From contig NZ_CP098023.1 of the NCBI RefSeq assembly GCF_030440425.1, forward strand, positions 2,912,501-2,976,500: 64,000 nt of DNA, given 5' to 3'. A model generated the notes under the pieces. It saw only the letters and a list, made by a program, of their open reading frames with translations. It was not told the origin of the DNA and did no database searches. Positions 56,050-64,000 of the stretch are shown here, piece by piece (the stretch's first letter is position 1; each line of letters starts with the position of its first letter). The position numbers and the translations under genes are program-made. Source of the DNA: Microbulbifer sp. MI-G. GTDB taxonomy: Bacteria > Pseudomonadota > Gammaproteobacteria > Pseudomonadales > Cellvibrionaceae.

Positions 56050-56589
56050 ATGTTTCAAATTCAAACGCCAAATCTGATATTGCTGGAGCTTTGTGATGAT
56101 GACGCAAGCTTCATTCTCAACCTGCTCAACGATGCGGATTTTTTGCAAAATATTGGTGATCGCGGTGTACGCAATCTGGAGCAAGCGCGTACCTATATCC
56201 GCAATGGCCCTGTCACCATGTACCGTCAACACAATGTCGGCCTCTATAAGGTGTCCCTAAAAGAAGGTACTGCCATCGGCATCTGCGGACTGATCAAGCG
56301 CGCAGGCCTGAGTGATGTGGATCTCGGCTTCGCTTTCCTACCCCAGTATCGCGGCATGGGGTATGCCCTGGAGGCCGCGCAAGGGGTCATTCAGTATGCA
56401 CAAGAATGGCTCGGACTGGAGCGTATTGCCGCCATCATTCTGCCCGGCAACACACCCTCGGTGAGACTTTTGAAAAAAATCGGATTCAAAGCCGAGGGAA
56501 GGATTACGCTGCCCGGCGAGCACAAGGAGCTGTTACTCATGATATGGAAGATCAGTGCGCACGGTCACTCCCCCCGTGAGGAAAAATAA
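56050..56589 (+). CDS. GNAT family N-acetyltransferase (RimJ/RimL-like)
   Basis: A 179-residue GNAT protein. LILLELCDDDASFILNLLND, GICGLIKRAGLSDVDLGFAF, LPQYRGMGYALEAAQGVIQYA (acetyl-CoA loop) and GNTPSVRLLKKIGFKAEGR follow the RimJ/RimL-like layout. It may modify a protein N-terminus or a small molecule. The start at 56050 (MFQIQTPNL) fits the domain; the open frame extends 42 codons upstream without family sequence. The ribosome-binding site is weak. Confidence 0.9.
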   Translation: MFQIQTPNLILLELCDDDASFILNLLNDADFLQNIGDRGVRNLEQARTYIRNGPVTMYRQHNVGLYKVSLKEGTAIGICGLIKRAGLSDVDLGFAFLPQYRGMGYALEAAQGVIQYAQEWLGLERIAAIILPGNTPSVRLLKKIGFKAEGRITLPGEHKELLLMIWKISAHGHSPREEK

Positions 56590-56941
56590 ACGCTACTCAA
56601 GCGGGATTTTTACGCACTCAATTTATCAACCGCATGGCTTCCATGAAGGATCGGGAAAACAGGCCGGGAGGATGCACAGGCTTGTCTGGCTGCAGGTTGT
56701 TGATTTCAAACCGCTACCCGATTTTTCACGCCATTTTCTGTGATTCTGGTTCCATGAGAACCAGTTTACAGAATGCTTCCTATGCATTATTTAGACTGTT
56801 GCTATGATTCAAAGCGAGTATCAAATTGACTGTTTGACCATTGGTTTTACAATGGCTTGCCGTTAACGCCACCTGGCATCTGAAGCAGTACCGGGCAAGC
56901 CTATCTACAAAAATAAACGGTAAAGTAAAGGTACAGTTCAC
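56590..56941. other. Upstream region of the chitinase gene
   Basis: 352 bp without a gene. A hairpin CTGGTTC/GAACCAG (56746-56752 and 56758-56764) followed by TTT may end the GNAT transcript. The remainder probably carries the chitinase promoter. Confidence 0.45.
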
Positions 56942-58969
56942 ATGCAAAAGAAAAATTGCCATCCACTTTTAGCGGCTTTCATCGTGTCCATATGCTCTGT
57001 CAATGCCTGGTCAGCACCGGGCGCTCCAGTTATTGCCTGGATGCCCACAGAATATACGGAGGGCACTGCCATTCCAGTGAACTGGAATATGTGGTGGGGT
57101 GAAAATGGCACCTCTTGGGTTTTAACATCGAACAACAGCCAGGTTTGTGCAGGGGACTTAACCCCCAATGGTAACAATGCCCAAATGGCCAATTGTACCA
57201 TTTCCGCTTCTGCTGGTACTCACCAGTTACAGGTCGTACTCAGCAATGCAGCAGGCTCCTCGGCAAGTGCCGTGAAGACAGTAAATGTGCTTTCAGGAAA
57301 TGGGACCCCACCGGACCCCCAACCTATTCCGGACCCTGAATTTGTAGAGGCTCCCGCCAAACCTGTAATCGCCTGGATGGATACCAATCAGTCGGCGGGG
57401 GATATAACGGTCTCATGGAATATGTGGTGGGGTGTGAATGGTTCCAGTTGGACACTGGAGTCTAATGGTTCAGAAGTGTGTAACAACACCCTGACAGTGA
57501 ATGGAAACAATGCGCAGCACGGAAGTTGCACTGTGAACTTTGCGAAAGGCAGCTACGATCTTCAGGTGTTGTTAACCAATGCAGCAGGGTCCACCGCCAG
57601 TGATATCAAAAGCATCTCTGTTGGTGATGCTGGAGGCGGCGTGGTAGGCAGTAGCGAAACACCGCTGCCAACGGATTATTCCTCGCCGGGTTTGCGCAGG
57701 CATAAACCTTACAGCAATACAACAAATTCTGTGGTAGGTGCTTACTTTGTCGAGTGGGGCATTTATGGAAGAAATTACCAGCCAGCCCAGATACCTGCCT
57801 CCAATCTGACCCACCTGCTCTACGGCTTTATCCCCATTTGTGGGCCAAACCAAAGCCTGCAGGAAGCCAACCCCAGTGGGTATAGTGCCTTGCTGCAATC
57901 CTGTCAGGGAAAACAGGATTTTGAAGTCACAGTGCACGATCAATACGCGGCACTGGATAAACTCTATCCCGGAGACAATGATGCCCAGGACTATAAAGGC
58001 GTGTTTAACCAGCTGCGCCGCATAAAACTGGCTAACCCGGATTTGGTGATCGTACCTTCCGTGGGCGGCTGGACGCTCTCTGACCCATTCTATTACCTCG
58101 ACAATGCCGCCAACCGTAAAGTGTTTGTTGATTCCATGGTTGAGTTTCTGAAAACGTATACTTTCTTTGATGGTGTTGATATTGACTGGGAATATCCAGG
58201 CGGTGGTGGCGCCAACGCCGATCTTGGCAAAGAGTCGGATGGCGAGACCTATGTCACCCTGATGCAAGATCTGCGCATAGCCCTGGATACTCTTGAATCT
58301 GAAACCGGTCGCCAGTATCAGCTGACCAGTGCTGTAGGCGTTTCCCCCGCCAAAATCAGCCAGGTTGATTACGCTCAGGCCAGCCCCTACATGGATTACA
58401 TCTTTGCCATGAGCTACGACTACTATGGCGCATGGAGCGAAGATCTTGGTCACCATGCCGGGCTTTACCCCACAGCCAGCGCTATTCATGAGGGGTTCAG
58501 CGGTGATGAAACAGTCACCAACCTGCTCGCTGCAGGTGTACCCGCCCACAAGCTGGCGGTGGGCGTCGCCATGTATGGTCGGGGCTGGAAAGGGGTTTCC
58601 AACATGACTTCCCAAGACCCCTTCTCCGGAAAAGGAGGTGGCCCCATCTCACTGACAATGAACAATGGTCACTGGGAGGCTGGTGTTGTGGACTACTTCC
58701 GCATAGTGCAGGAAATGCTGGGAGGGGATCCCAATAGCTCAGGGGTCAATGGCTGGAGCGCTGGTTACGACGACAGTGCAAAGGCGCCCTACGTATGGAA
58801 GCCCAGCACAGGTGAACTGATCACCTATGAGAATGGTAAATCCGCTAAAACCAAGGCGGAATATGTTCGCCAGCGCGGGCTTGCCGGTACCTTTTCCTGG
58901 GAAATTGATGCGGATAATGGAGACATTCTCAATGCGGTTCACGAAGGGCTCGGCCACCCACAAGAGTAA
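56942..58969 (+). CDS. chiA: GH18 chitinase, ChiA-type, with duplicated N-terminal domain
   Basis: A 675-residue secreted chitinase. The signal peptide ends at AWSA (about 24). Two copies of the ChiA N-terminal immunoglobulin-like domain follow (about 25-117 and 136-227). They share APVIAW/KPVIAW, WNMWWGxNG and NGNNAQ, a Cys pair each, and LQV..xNAAGS. The GH18 barrel starts near 262 (VVGAYFVEWGIYGRNYQPAQ). Its catalytic motif DGVDIDWE has Glu417, and SVGGWTLSDPF, MSYDYYGAW, MYGRGW and GLAGTFSWEID complete it. From memory Serratia ChiA has the same layout with one N-domain. It cleaves chitin in the medium or periplasm. A terminator-like stem follows. Confidence 0.96.
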   Translation: MQKKNCHPLLAAFIVSICSVNAWSAPGAPVIAWMPTEYTEGTAIPVNWNMWWGENGTSWVLTSNNSQVCAGDLTPNGNNAQMANCTISASAGTHQLQVVLSNAAGSSASAVKTVNVLSGNGTPPDPQPIPDPEFVEAPAKPVIAWMDTNQSAGDITVSWNMWWGVNGSSWTLESNGSEVCNNTLTVNGNNAQHGSCTVNFAKGSYDLQVLLTNAAGSTASDIKSISVGDAGGGVVGSSETPLPTDYSSPGLRRHKPYSNTTNSVVGAYFVEWGIYGRNYQPAQIPASNLTHLLYGFIPICGPNQSLQEANPSGYSALLQSCQGKQDFEVTVHDQYAALDKLYPGDNDAQDYKGVFNQLRRIKLANPDLVIVPSVGGWTLSDPFYYLDNAANRKVFVDSMVEFLKTYTFFDGVDIDWEYPGGGGANADLGKESDGETYVTLMQDLRIALDTLESETGRQYQLTSAVGVSPAKISQVDYAQASPYMDYIFAMSYDYYGAWSEDLGHHAGLYPTASAIHEGFSGDETVTNLLAAGVPAHKLAVGVAMYGRGWKGVSNMTSQDPFSGKGGGPISLTMNNGHWEAGVVDYFRIVQEMLGGDPNSSGVNGWSAGYDDSAKAPYVWKPSTGELITYENGKSAKTKAEYVRQRGLAGTFSWEIDADNGDILNAVHEGLGHPQE

Positions 58970-58987
58970 CTAAAACCTGCAGGATCG

Positions 58988-59010
58988 GAGGGGGAGCAAC
59001 TGCTCCCCTC
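58988..59010 (+). terminator. Terminator-like stem after the chitinase gene
   Basis: GGGGAGCA and TGCTCCCC form a perfect 8-bp stem with a 2-nt loop, 21 nt after the chitinase stop. The sequence after it is CTGGTTCTATT, so the T-tract is poor. Confidence 0.6.
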
Positions 59011-59590
59011 TGGTTCTATTCAGCCCTTTGAGCCCATCCTGTCGTCTCCCGAAGCAATTTTCACAGACTTCTCTTCAAAAGGTGCATACGGTGATGCCCG
59101 TGAATTGCCTCATATAACATTAGACCGAACAGGCTCTTGGGACACACACCTCCACCACACACTCCAAAAAACTGACCACTTGCCCAATATCACTTCGTCA
59201 ATGGGGATTTCTCAGGGCAATTTCCCAGAGTGTAGGTATCTTTGTATTCGGACCCAGATTTTGCCCACCCAGACCACAGCACGCGTTCACCGTTGAAATG
59301 CCCCGAGTGGGTAGTTCCATACAGATTATCCATCCCGTCGCTGTATAAAACTGCCGGCGTACATTGTCGAAGACCAGCGTTTGGGATACCAGGTGGCCGT
59401 AAAATATGACAAGGGGACAGATAAAGTGTATTCCGGTGTGTACTACTGACAGTATTTTCATCATTAATAGTCAAACACACTATTCTTAGAGAGAACTTGG
59501 CGGCTTAATTCCATACAAATACTACTGTTTTTCGTTGACTTGTATCCTGGCTAGACTAGTCTCCAACTGACTAGCCAAGAGATGATAACC
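59011..59590. other. Interval with a possible decayed reading frame
   Basis: 580 bp without a supported gene. On the minus strand 59190-59480 is open for 96 codons and contains aromatic, protein-like runs (SDGMDNLYGTTHSGHFNGER, VLWSGWAKSGSEYKDTY) but has no ribosome-binding site and no recognised family. It may be a remnant. AAGAG at 59577-59581 serves the next gene. Confidence 0.35.
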
Positions 59591-59881
59591 ATGATTATTG
59601 CGACAGATATGCCCGAGGTCAGCCGGTGTGCCGTTACACAGTGCGCCTACAATGCCAATGACGGCTGCCATGCCAGAGCCATCACAATCGGCAATGGTAT
59701 AGATCCCGATTGCGATACTTTCCTGGCCAATTCAAAGCACACCAACAGCGCCCGCACTGCCGGTGTCGGCGCCTGCAAAATGGAGAACTGCAAATTCAAC
59801 GATGATTTTGAATGCTCTGCAGACAGTATCCAGGTTGGACGCAGCGGAAACTCAAATAACTGTCTCAACTACACCCACTAA
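59591..59881 (+). CDS. Small Cys-rich protein with two DUF1540-like repeats
   Basis: A 96-residue protein with eight Cys in two repeats of C-x4-C-x7-C-x14/15-C (Cys13, 18, 26, 41 and Cys62, 67, 75, 91). The segments RCAVTQCAYNANDGCHARAI and ACKMENCKFNDDFECSADSI show the repeat. This resembles DUF1540 proteins, which probably bind a metal. There is no signal peptide, so it is probably cytoplasmic. ATG 59591 is chosen because AAGAG is 9 nt upstream; ATG 59582 directly abuts that motif. The gene is isolated. Function unknown. Confidence 0.82.
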   Translation: MIIATDMPEVSRCAVTQCAYNANDGCHARAITIGNGIDPDCDTFLANSKHTNSARTAGVGACKMENCKFNDDFECSADSIQVGRSGNSNNCLNYTH

Positions 59882-59928
59882 CCCGCCAGCTCACGACGCA
59901 CCCGATGATCAAATAGGTCACGGAAGAC

Positions 59929-61662
59929 TTATTTGATTACAGGATCGATGACAACAGCTTCCACAGTGGCGTTCCCCTCTTGCTGGCTGGCACTATCCGG
60001 CGGCTCCCAAATAATTCCCTCGCTGTTTGCAAACGCCTTAAGCAATGGCTGGTAACGCGCTTCGAGCTCCTTGCGCTTGGTCTTCATCGTTGGGGTAAGC
60101 AATCCATTTACCGCTGTCCACTCCTCCTTGCCAATGAGAATCAGTTTAATTCGTTCATGGTGCGACAAGCGCTGATTCACAGCGCCAAGCAACTTCATCA
60201 ATCTGGCTCGTATTTCTTCTCTTGAAAGGGTTTCCGCCAACTCAGATACCGTTGCCAGCAGCACCGGTTGATCCATTCCATGCCCGAGCACACAGCACTG
60301 TGCAAGTAGCGGTTCATTGCTGAAGGCTCCCTCCAGAAGACTGGGCTGGATAAATTTCCCTTTGCTGGTTTTAAAGGATTCGGAAATGCGCCCGGTAATA
60401 TGCACCAGACCATCCTCATCAATATAACCGGAGTCCCCGGTATGGTAATAACCTTCGCGAATCACGTCCGCAGTTTTCTCGGGCTCCCGATAATATCCCT
60501 TCATTAAAGAGTCACTTTTAAACAGTATTTCACCCTGGGCGGAAATTTTTAACTCACAGTTGAGCTGTGGTTTCCCTACAGTGCCCGGCACAGGGTCCTC
60601 ATCCCTGTGCGCAATACAGCCATAGATAAAGTTTTCCGTCATACCGTAGCCATCTGCCACCTTCATCCCCATACGGTGATACCAGCGCAATAACTCGATC
60701 GAGATTGGCGATGCCCCCGTCACCAGCAACCGTGCCTGATCCAATCCCAAACTGCTGCGGACCCGGTTCCCAAGCCAGGTGCTTAGGCCGGGTATATACA
60801 GTATGATGTTTTGTACAGCCGGCGGAATTTTTTGATCAACCTGTTGTTTAAATCTACTCCACAACCTGGGGACCGAAAAAAACATCGTGGGGCGGGTGCG
60901 TCGCAGATCTTCAAGAAAGGTTTCCAGGGATTCGGGAAAGTACACCGGGGTTCCCGAGTACAAACTGTGAAATTCTATCAGGATTCGCTCCGCGGCATGG
61001 GCCAAAGGGAGATAGGAAAAAAAACGGTCCGACTCGCTGTAACCATACCCCCTGACCATATTCGGCGCGACAAAAACCACCGATGACCAGGCGTGCATCA
61101 CACCCTTCGGGTGACCTGTAGTCCCGGAGGTATACATAATGGTGAAAATGTTATCTTCATCAAATACCGGGCTTTCATCGTAAGGCGCATTAGTGCTGAT
61201 TACGGTATCCAGCTCCTGGTCGCAGTGAATCTCACAGCGATGTATAGCCACTGTGGGGATGGAATCCACCACCTCCAGCAGAGCATCGCGGTTATCCGTA
61301 GCCCCACAGAACAGCAGTTTTGATTCCGAGTGCTGCAACACATAGGACATGGAAGAGGCGGACTGCCCAGGGTACAGGGGGACACTGATCATTTCAGCCA
61401 GCATGATGCCCACATCTACGATCACCCAGTCGGCACAGTTTTTGGCATGAAGGGCAATACGATCTCCGGGCTCAAATTGGCTGCGCAGGAAACCCGCTAC
61501 CCGCCTGGCTCTAGCCATCACTTCGCCCCAGGTGTAGTCCCGCCACTGACGCTGGTACATCTGGCGCAGGAAAACCTTGTCAGCCTCTTCAGCTTCCCTT
61601 TTATAGAGAAGCTCCAAAGGCTGCAGACCTTTTATCCTCTCGTATCGCTCTTCCGGGTTCAT
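59929..61662 (-). CDS. Long-chain fatty acid-CoA ligase / AMP-binding enzyme
   Basis: A 577-residue ANL-superfamily adenylating enzyme. The P-loop TIMYTSGTTGHPKGVMHAW is intact. FFSYLPLAHAAERI, YGMTENFIYG and HTGDSGYIDEDG (with Asp) match the FadD/acyl-CoA synthetase A motifs, and ITGRISESFKTSKGKFIQP is the hinge with a C-terminal catalytic Lys. It activates fatty acids for beta-oxidation or lipid synthesis. The ATG has GAGGAAAG 5 nt upstream. The neighbouring small Cys-rich gene is convergent (47 nt apart). It fits the lipid-recycling enzymes in the window. Confidence 0.92.
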   Translation of the reverse strand: MNPEERYERIKGLQPLELLYKREAEEADKVFLRQMYQRQWRDYTWGEVMARARRVAGFLRSQFEPGDRIALHAKNCADWVIVDVGIMLAEMISVPLYPGQSASSMSYVLQHSESKLLFCGATDNRDALLEVVDSIPTVAIHRCEIHCDQELDTVISTNAPYDESPVFDEDNIFTIMYTSGTTGHPKGVMHAWSSVVFVAPNMVRGYGYSESDRFFSYLPLAHAAERILIEFHSLYSGTPVYFPESLETFLEDLRRTRPTMFFSVPRLWSRFKQQVDQKIPPAVQNIILYIPGLSTWLGNRVRSSLGLDQARLLVTGASPISIELLRWYHRMGMKVADGYGMTENFIYGCIAHRDEDPVPGTVGKPQLNCELKISAQGEILFKSDSLMKGYYREPEKTADVIREGYYHTGDSGYIDEDGLVHITGRISESFKTSKGKFIQPSLLEGAFSNEPLLAQCCVLGHGMDQPVLLATVSELAETLSREEIRARLMKLLGAVNQRLSHHERIKLILIGKEEWTAVNGLLTPTMKTKRKELEARYQPLLKAFANSEGIIWEPPDSASQQEGNATVEAVVIDPVIK

Positions 61663-62215
61663 CGCTTTCCTCGCTCATTATTGTATGTATTGTGATCAGA
61701 CACCCCACAACCTGACCGTTTGTGGCGTTAATAATAGACGCCAAAGCAAAATGGAAGATGTTGTCCCTCATCCTGAAGGAATAAATACACGCCAAATATG
61801 CGGGACTGCGAGATATCCCGGAGAGACAAGCTGCCTATTTCCTTTTGACCGGTGCCTCGAATGCACGGCAGCAACCACGCGCAGTCACTTGTCCCACAGG
61901 AACCGGATCCGCACATAACCGGCAACGCCTGCACGTTGTGCATTTCCCCTTCCCCGGCTTACCTGGCAAGCCAGTGAAAGCCAGTGAGTATCTCCCGGCA
62001 GATACAAACCATCGCTCCGGTCGACAGCGGCTATCGGCAGTATCGTCATCAGCCTATCTGACATCTCCAGCTTGATAGTGGCGATTCCCCTGATGCCGCA
62101 AAGAGTGCCGGGAAAAAAGCACCACTCCCTGTGGGAAGCTGTCGGATACTATTTGCGGGTAAAACAAGCAACCGTCTATTTATAATGGGTACTTTTTGCT
62201 TTCTGGTAGTTCCTA
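61663..62215. other. Interval between the acyl-CoA ligase and ABC genes
   Basis: 553 bp between divergent genes. Short frames have no support. It presumably holds both promoters. I found no distinctive motif. Confidence 0.45.
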
Positions 62216-64000
62216 TGCCCAGACACAAATCCACCGCCACACTGGATGAAGTACACTGGGGTGCATTGAAAACCCTCTTGCCATACCTGCTGGAATTCCG
62301 TCGGGCGGTTGTTTTGGCAGTTCTATGCCTCATCGGCGCCAAGCTCGCTGGGGTGACCCTGCCATTTATCCTCAAACATATCGTGGATGACCTGGATAGT
62401 GCCGGCGACACTGCCCAGGCTGTTGCACTGCCACTGGGACTGCTCTTAGCCTATGGTGTCGTACGCTTCTCCAATACCCTGTTCGGCGAACTGCGCGATA
62501 CCATCTTTGGCCGCGTAACGGAGCGCGCGCAGCGCAGAGTGGGGTTGGAGGTCTTCCAGCACTTGCACACACTGGATCTGGATTTTCACCTAAACCGACG
62601 CACCGGTGGCCTGTCCCGGGACATTGAGCGTGGCAACAGCGGCATCGGTTTCCTGATGCGCTTTATGGTATTCAACATCGTACCCACCCTGGTGGAAATC
62701 ACCCTGGTGGCGGGACTCCTGTGGTGGAACTACAGCGGCGTATTCGCCCTTGTGGTTCTGGCGGCAGTCATCGCCTATATCGGCTTCTCGGTGGTGGCCA
62801 CGGAATGGCGTACGCGCTTTGTGCGGGCATTGAACCAGGCAGAGTCCCAGGCCAGTAACCGGGCGGTGGACAGCCTGCTGAACTATGAGACCGTCAAATA
62901 TTTCGCCAATGAGCCGCACGAGTCCGGTCACTACGACCGCGATTTGGCAGTTTGGGAACAGGCGCGACGCAGCAACCGCCTGTCGCTGTTCGGACTGAAC
63001 AGCGGCCAGGCACTGATTATCGCCGGAGCCATGTGTACCGCTATGGTCCTTGCCGCAACAGGCGTGGCCAGAGGGCAAATGAGCATTGGCGATTTTGTAC
63101 TGGTCAACGCCTTTATGATGCAGATTTTCATGCCGTTGAATTTCCTCGGCTTTGTTTATCGGGAAATGAAGGGCGCACTGGCCAATATCGAAAAAATGTT
63201 CTCTCTGCTTGCGGTGAAACCGGCCATAGCGGACATCTCCAATGCCCGGACTCTGCAGGTGAATGGAGGCCGTATTGACTTCGAGGATGTCCAGTTTGGC
63301 TACAGGGATAACCGCAGGATTCTCAAGGGTATCAGTTTCTCGGCCCTGCCCCGTCAGAAGGTCGCGATTGTTGGCGCAAGCGGTGCTGGCAAATCCACCC
63401 TGTCGAAGTTGCTGTTTCGCTTCTACGAAGCCAGTGTCGGCAGTATTCGTATTGACGGTCAGGATATTCGCCAGGTCACTCTGGAATCCCTGCGCCGCAA
63501 CATCGGTGTTGTACCGCAGGAGGCAGTGTTATTTAACCAGTCGATCAAGGAAAACGTGCGCTATGGGCGGGTTGATGCCGATGATGAAGCGGTCATGGAG
63601 GCAATTCGCCACGCACATCTGTCGGAGTTTGTTCAGCAACTGCCCCAGGGGGCGGATACCCTGGTGGGAGAGCGGGGCCTGAAACTCTCCGGTGGAGAAA
63701 AGCAGCGGGTGGCCATTGCCCGCGCACTGCTGAAAAAGCCACCAATTATGATTTTCGACGAGGCAACCTCTTCACTGGACAGTCGTTCGGAGCGCAGCAT
63801 TGTTGCCTCGCTACAGGAGATCGCCCGGGAGCAGACAACGCTGGTCATCGCGCACCGCCTGTCAACCATTGTGGATGCAGATAAGATCCTGGTGATGGAA
63901 CAGGGCCGCATAGTGGAGCAGGGCTCACACCGCCAGTTGCTGGCTTTGGAAGGACACTACGCGGCGCTTTGGCGTATTCAACAACAAGAGCGTGGCACCG
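62216..64000 (+). CDS. Atm1-type ABC transporter, 3' end beyond the window
   Basis: 595 codons of an ABC exporter half-transporter whose frame is still open at 64000. The transmembrane domain (about 25-310) includes LNRRTGGLSRDIERG and NYETVKYFANEPHE, hallmarks of the Atm1/HMT1/ABCB7 group. The nucleotide-binding domain has Walker A GASGAGKST (about 383-391), signature LSGGEKQRVAIARALL, Walker B IMIFDEATSSLD and the H-loop IAHRLSTI. Members export glutathione-linked sulfur or metal conjugates across the inner membrane. The ATG at 62216 is preceded by TGGTAG. Confidence 0.9.

Noticed and set aside
1..64000. CRISPR array or complete insertion sequence
   Set aside because: No regularly spaced direct repeats and no transposase or integrase gene were seen on either strand.

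Overview
The window looks like a chromosomal segment of a marine or soil gammaproteobacterium. The reasons are the core block pncC-recA-recX ... alaS-lysC-csrA-tRNA-Ser, the rRNA-type promoter and leader at the left edge, ArfB, RecX, PldA, a Serratia-type ChiA chitinase and three TonB-dependent receptors. A Cellvibrionales genus such as Microbulbifer would fit, but this is inference; no 16S sequence lies inside the window.

Layout. (1) 1-5633, minus strand: leader and promoter of an rRNA operon that must continue to the left, then tRNA-Ser(GCU), csrA, lysC, alaS, a HIT hydrolase and a YcaR/Trm112-like protein. (2) 5765-9197, minus: a glycerolipid block of monoacylglycerol lipase, class I fructose-bisphosphate aldolase and glycerol kinase, with a second divergent CsrA-like gene facing the other way at 9443. 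(3) 10377-26032: the most unusual part. It holds two related TonB-dependent receptors, a 1,462-residue lipoprotein built from three modules, two tandem single-module secreted paralogs, and a FecI/FecR-type sigma and anti-sigma pair. (4) 26565-28770, minus: recX, recA (with a LexA box) and pncC. (5) 29060-34721, minus: a PLP amino-acid decarboxylase with a short-chain dehydrogenase, a NUDIX hydrolase with outer-membrane phospholipase A, and an unrecognised protein. (6) 35066-42476: an aerobactin-type siderophore operon in iucA-iucB-iucC-iucD order, with a divergent MFS transporter and a Fur-like site between them. (7) 42628-47320: GNAT, beta-carbonic anhydrase, a double-rubredoxin/rubredoxin-reductase fusion, a flavin reductase and a glycerophosphodiesterase. 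(8) 47465-59881: a third TonB receptor, an M28 aminopeptidase, a DUF2799 lipoprotein, ArfB, a small lipoprotein, a GNAT, a GH18 chitinase and a Cys-rich DUF1540-like protein, separated by long gaps. (9) 59929-64000: a long-chain acyl-CoA ligase, and an Atm1-type ABC exporter cut by the window end.

How the parts may work together. The lipid functions (PldA, monoacylglycerol lipase, GlpK, glycerophosphodiesterase, acyl-CoA ligase) suggest recycling of glycerolipids. The chitinase, the aminopeptidase and the receptors suggest use of polymers. The candidate undescribed system is region 3: a sigma/anti-sigma pair, a receptor with an N-terminal signalling (STN-like) domain, a second receptor with a different N-terminal domain, and a family of modular proteins that share a WGG / Cys / EG-or-QG / YGG signature and are found as one-module and three-module forms. 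In related bacteria recX and alaS are usually adjacent; here about 21.5 kb, including this system, lies between them.
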